64,000 nt of DNA from NCBI GenBank assembly GCA_015227615.1, contig JAALGZ010000011.1, positions 248,001 to 312,000 of the forward strand. The letters run 5' to 3'. Position numbers and translations under genes: made by a program. The notes beneath the pieces are model-generated. The model did no database searches and was not told where the DNA came from. It saw nothing but the letters and a program-made list of their open reading frames with translations. This document shows positions 1-11,911 of this stretch, in pieces; the stretch's first letter is position 1; each line of letters begins with the position of its first letter. Source of the DNA: Labyrinthula sp. Ha. Taxonomy: Eukaryota; Sar; Bigyra; Labyrinthulida; Labyrinthulaceae.

Positions 1-3000
1 AACACACCTGTTCTATAAGAAGAAAACCATTAATTGAGCAGATTCATGAATCCCAGTCGCAGCAGGAAGATACTAGAACTATGGTTAAAGAGATTTGTAC
101 TAATCTATTAAGTTTGTACAAGAACGAGAGGACATAAGAATTATTTTCTATATTAATATCAATGATCCTAAACGAATGCTTTGGTTGAACATACTATTGA
201 ACGAAAAATTTTTAAACATTTTCCATTTAATTTTACTATTCATTAACAATCTAGGGTGAATTTATTTTCAAAGCCTATTTTCCTTAAAAACATTGTCACA
301 CTGTACTATTGTTATACTTGTCTAAGACCATAAGAATATGCCTTTTTATCTCAGCCTTGAAAATAAAATCTGGTTACTTGATTTAATGAGGTAGTTAGAG
401 ATTGTCTTAGATGTGACTTTTGTTTTAGTTCCCCAATGTAGACTCTAATGAAATAAACACATAAAAATATGCTTGTTCTCAGTATATTATGTGATAGCAC
501 GAATGTTCATTGTGCCACACTTTGCTAAAATTTCCCTAACAGCTTTATCGAAGCTTAAACATATCAGACCATGGTAGCATGTTGATCTGATTTGCAAGCT
601 ACGCATATTATAGCTTTTGATTCCTTCATGCATTATGGCGACGTTTTCGTCATGAAGCTCCAAGCACTTCCTACAGTCCAACGAATAACTTTTTTCAAGA
701 ATACAACTCTTAACTTTGCTGTAGTTAAGTGTTTTAAAAGCTAAATTTGGCCATGGAGCGGGAATGAAAAAATTGGTAAAAAATGGATTTTCCGCGTATG
801 GACAGTTACTTGAAGAATCAGGCGTGCAACAATACCGATATACCTAAAAAAAGCTATGGCATTTTGGACAACGTCCAGACTGTTATTTCTATTCGTTTTC
901 TAATAATTTCAAAGAAGATAACATTTTTCCAAATCTAACCATATCCATATTGTGCGCAGAGATTAAAATGAAATAAGGCAACTAAACAATATTGATAGTA
1001 AAGTGAGTATTCATTTTAGGGGAAATAACTAAATAATTTGGTCCTAACTACTGGGTGCTTTGTGTAGATTATTAATGTACTGTGGAGTTCTCTATTTTTC
1101 AAGTTGCTATAATAGTCTTATTAACTGCCACTTTCTGTCACGGTATCAAAACCTGCTACTTGCACATGTGTCTACAGAGTTTTCTCGATTACAGCTTCTG
1201 TGGTTTTTATTAAAATGATTTTTATATTTATAACCTATATTTTAACATGGGTGCCTCTAAAATATAAAATAATTTGTTGTCGTTGCTATGTTCTTACTCT
1301 GATTAAGGGTAGTATATCGGTATGAAACGTTATAGCCTAGAAAGCGTCTCCCAACTATAAGAAGAATAGATCACTATAAACACATCTACGTTAGGTTTTA
1401 CAAAGATATGTTTTAATTAGAGAAATATTCTAAGTATCGATTGCAAATACATGTGGTTTTGCGAAACAGATGCATTCTTCTTATTAGAAAGCTTTATATC
1501 TTAATTTTCCAAGGTTGAGGAGATGGATGTCAAATTGACATCATGTTTTGCGACCACTGATGTAAATCCAAACAGTTTCAACTAAAAACTAAGAAATAAT
1601 AACAATATGCAATATAGGGTGACACGAGTGAGAAAAATATCTCACCTGTGTAGAATAAAGGTCAATCACATTAAGAATACATCTGGTATTTTCTGACATT
1701 TTGCAATAATATACGCAAATTTAGACGTCTTGTTCGACTACGGCAATTTCAATTTAAGTTGAACAAACATGTACCCCGATTGAGGTGCGATACATGGTTT
1801 TTGTAACATTCTTGACACTTCTGTCTCCAAAAAATATTTTTATGCAAGTTGTAATACACGGCACTTTTCTTCGAATGGATTGCCCATTATCAAAACATCT
1901 TAAATGAGCTCGTATTCGGTGTTGGAATTATTTCTTGACCACCGAAAATACCTTTTCTTTTCCATTCATTAATACTCTTGGGCTATAATTAATACTTCGA
2001 GATTCTAAGAACTTCCCTTTTGAGTCGGCGCCGTTTCCTGTCAATCTTCCTAAACGTAGTTTTCTTTTTAGATTTCACATTTGGCAGTTAGCTTGGTAAT
2101 TAATAGGTTAACATCAGACAAATTCTTATCGAAGGTTGGCTTCCAATGTTATCTTATCAAGACTAATTGAAATTAATTTTGGTTAATATAAAAACGGATA
2201 GTAGAAACATAACTTTTAAAATAGAGTGCCCGGTTTTATGACACTGAGCCCTGCGGAAGCATCATTCAGAAATAATAATTTAATTGCTCGGATGTCTAGG
2301 TATTGTTTGTTAAGGATTGATAAATATCTTGAAAATCTTCTCCAAAAGTACTCTAAGGAGTTTTTAGAGCTTTATCAGAATAAATTTATGCATTAGTAGT
2401 GTTGCAGGAAAGTGCTAGAAGAGGAAATTAATTCTTGTGGGTGCTGGTGCATAAATGATACAACACTACACTCGAAAACTTTGGACTTTTTTTCAATAGT
2501 TTGGCTCATGGGGTCTTTTGCCCTTATCAAATGTTAAAGCACTTTAAGTGTCAAATATAACAGAAGGTATTTTAAGCCAAGATTTTACAATTTAGTTAAA
2601 CTGACGAACTGAAATAAGAGACCACGTAGAACTAGAACGTTTCTAGTAATTTCAGTCGACTAATTTTCTAAAGTTCAAGATGAGGGTGAAATATACTCCA
2701 AATTTGCAAAAGATGATGACATAGAGATGATGCAACAAACAAGTGTACTTCTTCTCTTATAATTTTAATCTATAGAATATCCGAGGAAGGTTATAGTTGA
2801 AAGAAATACATGTCTCTTGTTAGGCTGATGAATAGCGGATAATTATTCTCTTGTACTATGAAGTTTTGCATGAATACAAATTTAATACTTGCACCGAGGG
2901 TTTGGAATCGGCAAATGGTTCTTACCAGTCATAAGATTATTTATTTTATCTGTTCTCCTTGCTCTTCTTATAACTTATTTGCCAATGCCACTATTTAATA

Positions 3001-5377
3001 TCTCCTTTGATTCAAATCACCAGTGATGGCTTACATAACCTATTTGACCATTTGGTCATCTTCAAATATTTTTAGAGACTCTGCATTTATAAATCATGCT
3101 TATTATTTAAATAAACTTGCTCGAAGCAACTTTCAACAATCTAATTGTATCCATGTTATCTTTAATTGATTTTGTACATGCTTACCAGCTACAGATGATT
3201 ACAATATACTATCGTACACACGGTTATCTGTAAAAGGACGGTTCACTTCGGTAAGAAAATTAGAATAACAAACAAGAAATTAAACTAAAATCTAGAGTGT
3301 TTTTTAGTTCTTATAAGTCGTTATGATCATTTGTTTCGGCCGCTATTGGAAGGGAAAACTGATTTATTTATATTGAAGACACAAATAATCTGAAAATGAC
3401 ACTTCAGCATATTCATTTGCGTATATGATCTTTATATAGCGAATTAAGCACCCAAATTTTATTGAATTCACTCATATCCTGCTATAATAGTACTAGCTTT
3501 CTCGCTATATAGTACAGCAAGAAAATGATATCTTGAATCTAAGGCTTTCTACGAAGTTCTCTTATTTCTTTTTCTATGATAAATTCAGTTCTATCCAAGG
3601 ATTTTTTTTTGCGGGGAATTTTGGTTGTTTCTGTCAAATAAATTACTTTGTTCTTTTCAAAATCTGACAACTAAATTATATTCTTACCCTTGTTTTGCTG
3701 AGCAAGGTCACTTTATTAAATGGGAAGCAACATGTCTATTCTATCCTATTATTCGTGTCTTATTGAAATATTCATTCTTTTGGGACGATAAACTTTAAGT
3801 TGTTCATATCTAGAAGAAAAAAAAATAGATTTATTTCTTGAAGTTTTTTATTGCTTTAATTCAAAGTTTCCAACTGCATACATTCTTGGGTTTCATGGGA
3901 AATCGATATGAAAAAAGGAATGTTATAAAAACAGACAATACTTATTTCAAGCATTTATAGGTATTGAGGCGTGCAACACTTTTTAAGTATTTTTACTAGA
4001 GGCTACATCTGCTAATATGTTTCACATGTCAAAATAGTAGATTTAATACACCCAGGGGCAAGGATGCTCACAAAGTAGGGAAACAAAACAGCCGCAAGAA
4101 GATGTTAAGCTTTTTGGGTTCTTATCATAATTTCCAATAAATATTAACATACGAAAAACATAACAAAAATACTAAGTGAAGTACTAACATCCTACGACTT
4201 AGAACGAGTGCTCATTATATATTTTAGTTCGAGGGGGACCAGTTTTTTGCAAGTCCATCTGAGAAAGACCAATTGTCTCTTATCTGTGGTTTTACCCTGA
4301 GGGTTATGTGGCTAAAGATATGAAGCTGAAACAAAAACAAAATTCGCACAAAAAATCGAGATTGGCTTCCGAAATAGTCTATATTATTTTGGAAGCAGAA
4401 AAACTCAGGGAGAGAATAAATATGCCTTATTCAGAGAATTAAAAAAGGATGAAACTTTTGAGATTTTCTGAACCATTACTTAGGGCGAATATCGAAGTGT
4501 TGAAGCAATATATTTCCAATTTTACAAAAAACAAATACAAATATTCTGTCTTCGTTGGGGAAATGGATTAAAGAACATTTTGTCTAAGCAAGTAGAAGCA
4601 TCTTCCAGCTTTGGCTAAACATTAGCAATGTTGTGAAAGTTGGAAAAAATGTTATTCAAGTGAAGTCAGTACACCAGCAATTATATGAAATTAAGAAGAA
4701 CTTAAAAAAATATTTTAATTCTCCATTCAAGGTAGATAATTTAAAAGCAAGTAAATGTATTCCTCGCATAGACTATAGTTTTTGCTGCCAAATAGCTTTA
4801 ACTGTCGAACAATACTTACAATCTACACCAATAATATCTCAAACATTGTTTCATTCAAATTTAATATAGGGCTATCTTTTCTTACAAAAATTTAACCCTA
4901 ACTCGTTGCCCAGTAAATTTTACTTCTTCTAATTTCTTTGATACTGGTTCTGAGTTGAGCATTGGTTGTCTTGGTTTGCTAGCACAATTCATCTCTTCGA
5001 TTTTCTCGTGTGAAAAAAATGTTTTAAATGAATTAAAATGTTCTAATTAAGCTAGGCACATAACTTCAAAACTGCTTAAGTTTTATCTGTTTGACATTCC
5101 CTTACGAGTTATATGAAAATAAATAATTAAGTGATTTCATTTTAGTATTAATATTCTTCTTTACTTTTACATTTACTTTGTGTTGCATCACTTTTAATTT
5201 GAATGAGTTTTGCTCTTGTATTTTGAATATTAATACATTCTATAAAATAGGTGCCCAAAATAGTCTATACTGTTAAGAACCCATACCCATTTCTAGTTGG
5301 TCTTCTTCGAAATATAAACTTAATACCACATTACTATAGATCAAAGTAACAGTTTTATAACATATAGAAAAGAAAAC
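1..5377. other. gene-free stretch
   Basis: I see no recognisable gene in this A+T-rich stretch. Open frames are short and have no family resemblance. The frames around 4.3-4.9 kb are slightly longer but the one at 4633 opens with GTG, not ATG, and I cannot assign it. A single AACCCTAACT near 4892 resembles a telomere unit but stands alone. Confidence 0.6.
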
Positions 5378-6517
5378 ATGTTTAAACCTCTAAAGGGAAT
5401 GTTAGTAGTGTCTATTGAGCAAGCTGTTGCAGCCCCTCTCTGCTCGTGTCGTTTACTTGATCTGGGAGCAAGAGTCTTAAAAATAGAACGACCTTCTACA
5501 GGTGACTTTGCTCGCAGTTATGACAACTTTGCAGAAGGAAGTTCCAGTTATTTTTCGTGGTTAAATCGGGGGAAAGAATCAATCACTTTAGATTTGAGTA
5601 AAAATTCAGATCTTAGGGCTTTGAAAACTTTGATCTCAAAATCAGATATATTCGTGCAAAACTTGAAACCTGGTTCTTTAAATAAATTTGGATTAAACTC
5701 TTCAGATCTTCGCAGAAAATATAATTCCTTGCTTACAGTTGATATAAGTGGATATCCTGATTTAAAAACTAGTGAAAAGTATTCAAAGTATAAGGCATAT
5801 GATCTTTTAGTCAGTTCTGAAGCTGGTTTATGTCAAATTACTGGAACAGAAACAGAAGCGGGTAGAGTTGGTGTTTCTATTTGTGATATTTTGTGTGGGA
5901 AGAATGCTTTTGAAGGAGTTTTAGCTTCTTTGCTTGGAAAATCATACTGGGACAGTATTCCTCAAAGTCGTGCTGTCAAGTCAAGTTTATTTGGAGCTGT
6001 CTCTGAAGTTATGAATGTTCCTTTAATACAACAGAGATATACAGATAAACCTCCAAAGAGAGCAGGTTTAAGTCATCCATCAATTGCACCTTATGGATGT
6101 TTCAGTACAAAAGATAATAAAAAGATTCTCATTGCTGTACAAAATGAAAGGGAATGGCAAAATCTGGCTACGAAGATTCTTAAAATAGATGATGCTCAAT
6201 CTACTCAATTTGAAGGAAACGCAAATCGAGTGAAACATAGGGTAGAGTTAGATGAAACTATACAAAATGAATTTATTCAAGTTTCTTCGATAAATCTAAA
6301 AAATATGCTCCTAGAACATGATATTGCTTTTGGGGAATTAAATGAATTGAGTGATGTTCTGGTTCACCCAATGCTGCAAACTATAACCTGTATCAATGAG
6401 TTTAAAAAAGAGATTGAAATTATTTATCCTGAAATATTTTCGCCTGAAATTGAGTCATTAAAAGTTCCTATGCTAGGAGAACACACTCACAAGATAAAAG
6501 AGGAGTTTGATCTTTGA
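5378..6517 (+). CDS. CaiB/BaiF-type CoA-transferase (class III)
   Basis: The 379-residue product belongs to the class III CoA-transferases (CaiB/BaiF; formyl-CoA transferase, alpha-methylacyl-CoA racemase and relatives). These move CoA between acyl groups through an aspartyl-CoA thioester, or epimerise acyl-CoAs. Seen: the N-terminal block with GARVLKIERP and STGDFAR (about residues 30-46), LNRGKESITLDL (62-73), DIFVQNLKPG (90-99), and KAYDLLVSSEAG, where Asp142 matches the catalytic aspartate. ITGTE and RVGVSICD follow, then a shorter, divergent C-terminal half. Length is close to the family norm of about 380-430. The start is the first in-frame ATG. The reaction cannot be told from sequence; racemase, succinyl-CoA and formyl-CoA transferases all share these blocks. 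It heads a tight same-strand trio with the next two genes. Confidence 0.88.
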   Translation: MFKPLKGMLVVSIEQAVAAPLCSCRLLDLGARVLKIERPSTGDFARSYDNFAEGSSSYFSWLNRGKESITLDLSKNSDLRALKTLISKSDIFVQNLKPGSLNKFGLNSSDLRRKYNSLLTVDISGYPDLKTSEKYSKYKAYDLLVSSEAGLCQITGTETEAGRVGVSICDILCGKNAFEGVLASLLGKSYWDSIPQSRAVKSSLFGAVSEVMNVPLIQQRYTDKPPKRAGLSHPSIAPYGCFSTKDNKKILIAVQNEREWQNLATKILKIDDAQSTQFEGNANRVKHRVELDETIQNEFIQVSSINLKNMLLEHDIAFGELNELSDVLVHPMLQTITCINEFKKEIEIIYPEIFSPEIESLKVPMLGEHTHKIKEEFDL

Positions 6518-6568
6518 CTTTTTGGAAGAACTACAAAAATATCGATATGACATTACCAGCTTCCTGAA

Positions 6569-7339
6569 ATGAACCAATACTTACGAAAACTGTCCAACTT
6601 GTCTTTGTTAGAGTTATCCAAAACCTATGATGGCATGTTTCAGAAAGCCCGAAATCAAGGAGATCTGGTAGATATATTAGTAAAGAACAAATTTATCACT
6701 TCGAAAGCTGTTGAACAAGCCTTTCGAAAGGTTGATAGAGCTCTCTTTATCCCAGAGGATACAGAAAAGACATATTTGAATGAACCTGTTAGAATTACTG
6801 GAGCTGGTGCTACATTATCCACGCCAACCCATCATGCTACTGTTCTTCAAAATATTTACGATGCATATATTGCAGAGCCAAAGTCGAAAAGCACTATTAA
6901 AGTTTTGGATTTAGGTTGTGGGTCTGGTTTCCTCTGTGCCGCTTTTTCTGCGATATATCCTGAAAGTGCAATCATAGGGGTGGAAGCTGACTTAGAGGCA
7001 TTAAGTATTGCAAATAAATGTCTTCATTCTTTTGAAGAGAAAGCGAAGATGAATTTGATTAACATTTTGCCCGCATTTAAAGAACACTCGGTGTGGAACG
7101 AAGACATTGGATCCAACTTTGATATCTTGAATGTTGGTTTTAGCGTTGATGAAAAGTATATAACTGCTAACTTAATTCCACTGCTTAAATCAAGCTCTGC
7201 AGTATGTGTAGCACCAATATTGAAGAAAAACCAAAAAGATCAAACTTTGACTGTTTTCACCATGAAAGAGGGTATTGTAGGTTTGAAAGAGATTGAGCCT
7301 GTTTTATGTATTCCATTTTTTTCTCAAGTCATTATTTAG
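6569..7339 (+). CDS. protein-L-isoaspartate O-methyltransferase-like protein
   Basis: This 256-residue SAM-dependent methyltransferase resembles the PCMT/PIMT family, which repairs isoaspartyl residues in damaged proteins by methylating them. Seen: helices ending in VDRALFIPED (about 55-64), typical of the PIMT N-terminus; LSTPTHHATVLQN (83-95), matching the family's substrate-binding ISxPHxHA motif; SAM motif I VLDLGCGSGFL (112-122); an acidic residue after strand 2 (GVEAD, near 137-141); and FDILNVGFS in place of the usual YDAIHVGAA. The last motif is divergent, so activity on isoaspartate is inferred. Fifty-one bases separate it from the CoA-transferase gene upstream, and its stop lies 20 bases before the next ATG, on the same strand. 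Confidence 0.82.
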   Translation: MNQYLRKLSNLSLLELSKTYDGMFQKARNQGDLVDILVKNKFITSKAVEQAFRKVDRALFIPEDTEKTYLNEPVRITGAGATLSTPTHHATVLQNIYDAYIAEPKSKSTIKVLDLGCGSGFLCAAFSAIYPESAIIGVEADLEALSIANKCLHSFEEKAKMNLINILPAFKEHSVWNEDIGSNFDILNVGFSVDEKYITANLIPLLKSSSAVCVAPILKKNQKDQTLTVFTMKEGIVGLKEIEPVLCIPFFSQVII

Positions 7340-7359
7340 GTTCGGAAAGGTTAGACGAA

Positions 7360-7579
7360 ATGATCCAAGTTAGAGAGCGTGTGTCTATCGAAGAGAAGGT
7401 CGAAGCAGTTCAGCGTCGCCTTGATGAATGGACAAAGAGTTTTAAGGTATATAGTTTTTAATTATTTATGTTCATAGTTAAGAAATGGAAGAAAACCTTC
7501 TCGAGAAGATATGTTTTCTGATGCCACTGCAAAATCTCTTTTTACCGAATTTACATCGCTTCGAAAGAAACTCTGGTAA
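7360..7579 (+). CDS. 62-residue protein with FAM13/Sld2-like motif, two exons
   Basis: Two exons, 7360-7446 (29 codons) and 7478-7579 (33 codons plus TAA), flank a 31-nt GT-AG intron. Neither exon is long enough to stand out alone. Joined, they read through a motif recognisable from the Sld2/RECQL4 N-terminus and the FAM13 C-terminal domain: a helix (VEAVQRRLDEWTKSF), then GRKPSRED, then a second helix ending TEFTSLRKKLW. The splice falls exactly before the LRNGRKPS part, and read-through without splicing ends after five more codons (VYSF-stop), so splicing makes the motif. In Sld2/RECQL4 this segment helps load replication factors; in FAM13 its role is unclear. I do not infer a function for a protein this small. 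It begins 20 bp after the methyltransferase stop. Confidence 0.75.
7447..7477 (+). other. 31-nt spliceosomal-type intron
   Basis: The intron begins GTATAT and ends TTCATAG, in phase 0 after an AAG codon. It contains in-frame stops, and its removal joins the two halves of a recognised protein motif. The 3' half (AATTATTTATGTT, then TAG) is nearly the same as the 3' half of the intron at 16628-16656. Confidence 0.75.
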
Positions 7580-8779
7580 AGATAGTGTAAGAATACCTTG
7601 AGTATATACGGAAAAGTACGAACTAGGGTAACAAGCTATATATAGAAAAGGTTTATTTTCCCCGGGTTTAATTCAATTGTCAAGGCACTCCCTGTGAATC
7701 AAATATATACTTCATAAAACAGTATTCTCAAAGTACAAATAAACAACCACGAAGTACAACTAGCGTTTATATGAAATTTCTATGGTATCTAATTTTGCTT
7801 TGGTCTCTCGAATATTTCTTTTTTTCTGTAGAAAGGAATTTGAAAAGAACAAAGAAAAAAATTCCTGTCGAAAATTGTATAGTTTCACTAATTCCTTTCA
7901 AGGTTTCTGTTATCCTCAGTAAGCATAGTTTTCCCAACAAATTAAGGGTTCTGCTCAATACTCGTAGAAACTGCTAGCTGAAATTTATCCCTTTAGCGTA
8001 CATTATCGGTACTCTTCAAACCACACTCTTCTTGTCATAGAAGGGTCATACTCTGTCCCACCCCGTTGTTTGTTTTGGAAATGATAGGAGTCTCATTTAT
8101 TACTAGTTTCTAGAAAGGTCTTTACTTCAATTCTCACCACTTTCTGGGAAGCAGTGAGCTTTTAGTCAGATCTGTTTCTCTTCAGCTCTCCAAAACCATG
8201 TTAAAGCTAGAATTTATCAACAGTCAAGAAGTATTACTTCTCCTAATCTTGAATAGAGTGTTCCTTGATCCTATCTAAAATCTTCCGCATGATTTTCTCC
8301 AAAATGTAGTGGTTACATTTACCAGATTTACACATAAAAGAGTGTGGAAGTGTTAACCGAATTAAGCTACAGGTTAATGGACTTGTAAGTACTATAAACT
8401 CATGTACAGAGCTACTTGTACTGTTTTCTCAGAAAAAATAGAGGTTGTGTAAATAGCCTCTAAATATTACAGTCCAGAATATTATAATTTACAAATGAGA
8501 TATTATGCAGTTACTTTTATGTTTCAACCGAGTCATATCTGTCCAAAATCTTTGGATTTGTTTTCTTGTTAAATATTAACCTGGATGAAATACGAAGCAT
8601 GCAGCCAGCATAATCATTGAGCTGCTACTGACACTTCGAGAAAAAGGATATGTATGATGCTTTTTGGAAGAGTTAAATGAACTATTAATGAATTAAAATA
8701 AAGTTGAATTCAAGGGCTGAAAGGCGAATCACTCCATTAAAACATGTTCATATAAAGGTCCTTTAGTTTCTTAACAGCT

Positions 8780-8848
8780 GCCATTGCAATGGCCCTTGTA
8801 CTTGAAACCTGTATGAAGGGCCATGATAGTAGTGCTAAGCTTCATACA
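8780..8848. repeat. cluster of short inverted repeats (possible RNA hairpin)
   Basis: Three pairings lie within 70 bases: a 14-base perfect palindrome GCCATTGCAATGGC (8780-8793); a 9-base stem ATGGCCCTT (8789-8797) with AAGGGCCAT (8816-8824); and TGTATGAAG (8810-8818) with CTTCATACA (8840-8848). The stems overlap, so they are alternatives. No gene lies nearby. Confidence 0.5.
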
Positions 8849-11310
8849 AGCATGTTAGTAACCTGGAAAAGTGATTAAGGTACTGTTCAAACTGTAGTGC
8901 GAAATCTTCTCATATGTTTCTTATGCACAATTAAGTGTTATCATTGATGTCAAGAAATAAGAAGACAAAGAATTAGAGTAAACAGATGATCTAGGAAACA
9001 AGCTCAATCAATAGAAAAGACCTCTTCAGAATGGCAACATGAAAAGTAGAGTAAGACTCTGTGGTATTCTATGTACTGTATAACTACTTATATCATTTTA
9101 TCCCCTAAATAACCCTCCTTTTTACACCCTTACATCTCTCTACAAAGAAGGTTGAGTTAAGTTTTTCAGAGGTAGTTCGACATCATAAATGTAAAAAAAG
9201 GCAAGAATGTCTATGAACTAGACAGAGATGAGTTTATTTTATAACCATATGAGTACCATAGCAATATGTCCCCACAACGAGGGACCATATGTTTCTAATT
9301 AATCTTTTGTTTCTTTAATCCACGCCTTCAAGGAAATTCCACTTTGCGAACTCTACGTCAACTCAAAATAACTTTTTTTTCCACAATTAGGAGCACTTAT
9401 TAACTGCAAATTCTTAGTAAGCTTAGGTGTAATGACCTCAGTAGGGAAACATTTGAGCGGTGACTGGACCAATTTCATTTCATTTATGCAGACCAGAAAT
9501 ATTTGAATTTCAATTTGCAAAAACAAGCCTCAGTAAAAATATTACCTGTATTGACCATTAACTAAAAGAAAAGATTTAGTGACCAATATGTACAAAGAAC
9601 GATTATCATCCTGATTTGAAACATGGTTTTTATATTTGGGGGCAGCGATGTAGTAACAAACTTTTCACAAGTAGTCGAATTCGGTTTATTATCAATTTAT
9701 CCAGAAGAAATTTGCCTAGATCTTTCTTTTTGATCGATTCTTATCATTTCCTAACCATTTTGACTGATAATTAAATTCAAGGCTGCGTCAAAAGGCACTG
9801 GGCAAACTAGCAAGAAAAAACGCTTTTTTATTTTTGCACTCGCACTTATTATTTAATATGTCAAGATCTTATGTAGATATATAATGCACATGACATTTCA
9901 CGGGAAAAAATATTGCTGATGATACCAAAGTGTGTTGGTTGCTCTTCTGGTTCATTTTGTTTCATCGAGTTTTCCTAAAGACATACACTATTATCAACGT
10001 TGTATAAAATTCTAATTTCTGGGCGTTGCAAGTTCCAATATAGTTGAGAGTGATGTATCTAAGTCCTTAAAAAAGTTGGTAAAGAACTTAATTCTGCTTA
10101 TATGCAATTTCTGAAATATTTACCCACCAGTTTAAGATTCTATTGTAAGCCTTTCTCGGGTGAAGTTTAATCATAGTTCAAGAAAATTATAAACAAAGTA
10201 GCGTGTGAAGCATTTACTCCATCATCAGCACTTACACTCTTCTTCCAAACTTTCTTAAGTACTACCCAAATATTCTGCAACCTAATTTTTGAAGCAGTCA
10301 GCAAAATATTATGAGCGCTGTACTCTTTCCAAAAGCAAACTTAGCCTTTGAAATAAAACAATGTACAAAGCTGAGTCCAGACTTATCCGATTCAAAAGCA
10401 GAAACAACTTAACAATTAACAGCTCAAACGAACTTTTCATAGCCTTATAAACTATCACGATGAAGTTACTCGAAAACATATTTGCTCCAGAATCTCAGAA
10501 CATTCATTACTCACAATTCGAAACTTTCAGATGAAGTTGACGAGTTTCAGAATAACTAAGAGTAGCCATATTTCTTCTTTTTTATAGCTCTTGAATAATC
10601 TAATGTTGAGTTCGAAATTGCAAACTAAACACAGTGGAGAGCTTTCATTGTTAAATTATAAAAAAAATAGCGTGAGACTTCAGTCTTTCTCAGATTCAGG
10701 CTGAAGCAATATGCATCTTCCGTGTAGATATTTTGCAAGGGTTGGTATAGAGCTGGCACTTGATTCTTTGGATTTAAGATGTTTATTCGCTATAAAGAAA
10801 TATCGTAGCGATCCTTTTCTTAAAAGTTTACTTACAGTACTGTACAGACTTCCGTAAAGGTAACTAATTTCCAACCAGCTCAGCATAATAGTTCTAAATC
10901 TACATAATTCAAACTACAAAGCAAATATTGTAAACCGATAGCTGGCTGCAATACACGTTGCGGCAAAGAGTTCCGCCATGGTGCATGGAAAAAGATTTTG
11001 CTATGCTTTTATTGGTACATACTTCAATTCCATTCAATCCAGTTAAAGTTTTCTTTAAGAACATGAACATGAACTAACCTATATAAAGCAAGAGTTCGCT
11101 TTAAACAATAATTTACCAGCAAAGAAAAGGTGTCTATATAAAAGGGGATTCGAGAATATTCAGTTACAGATAAAACTTAGATTTTGAACTGCTAACATAT
11201 ATAGTCGACAATTCTTATTGAAAAAAATCTTGAACTCTCTTGAATCTTTTCTTTAGAATACATTATTTAACGTTCGCTGAAAATTAAATCCTTTCCTTTT
11301 TAAATTTGAA

Positions 11311-11350
11311 CCCTAACCCTACCCTTTTCTGAAACCCAATACCCTAAACC
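11311..11350. repeat. degenerate CCCTAA telomere-like tract
   Basis: The tract reads CCCTAACCCTACCC, a T-rich gap, then AAACCCAATACCCTAAACC. It resembles a short, mutated interstitial telomere-type array of TTAGGG or TTTAGGG units on the other strand. It is too short and too mutated to be a present telomere. Confidence 0.45.
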
Positions 11351-11911
11351 ACAATTCTTTTCAATATAAAGACTTATTTGGTGCTACTTCAAAAGTACAT
11401 TGTTAAGAAATCTGTACTTTTTTATCAGCTTTTTGTTCGAATAGGGAATAATGTTTTTGATATTCTTTCCTGTTCTTTATATAGAGAGCACAATGCAAAA
11501 TAAATGTTTCTATGATTCTCTTCGGAATTCAGTCATTTTCTTCTCTCTGCGAGTGACATCCAGGTGCGTTCTTTTTCTTGCTTCTAGCGGACAGAGCGAA
11601 ATTTTTTTCTTCTCCTTTTGCTTAGCATTGGCCGTCAATCCCCTTTCGACAGATCTACATATTTGCTGGTTTGATTGTATTCATTATTAATAAAGCATTT
11701 ATTTAAATTTATAATTGGACAAATGATATAATAGGAGTGAACAACAACTCCGGAATAACAAGAAAACTATTCCAAAAGTTTGTCAATTACGACAATTATG
11801 CTTACAGTAATGCACCTTTGAAATTTTTAGAATATTTAATTAGAAAGCAATCTCCGACACTCGATAGGTCTCTAACGGCTATAGAATGGTATCTTTGCCA
11901 ACAAAACGAAA

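Larger units (their letters stand above)
7580..11911. other. gene-free stretch
   Basis: No recognisable gene. Short overlapping frames at 7767-7977, 10680-10886 and 11451-11690 have no family resemblance. The frame immediately before the next gene (11707-11922) lacks an ATG start. The stretch holds the inverted repeats near 8.8 kb and the CCCTAA-like tract at 11.3 kb, listed separately. Confidence 0.6.

Noticed and set aside
9912-9935. ADDTKV-like reading near a gene-free region, as in reverse transcriptases
   Set aside because: Only this short string fits; sequence on both sides shows no other reverse transcriptase block.
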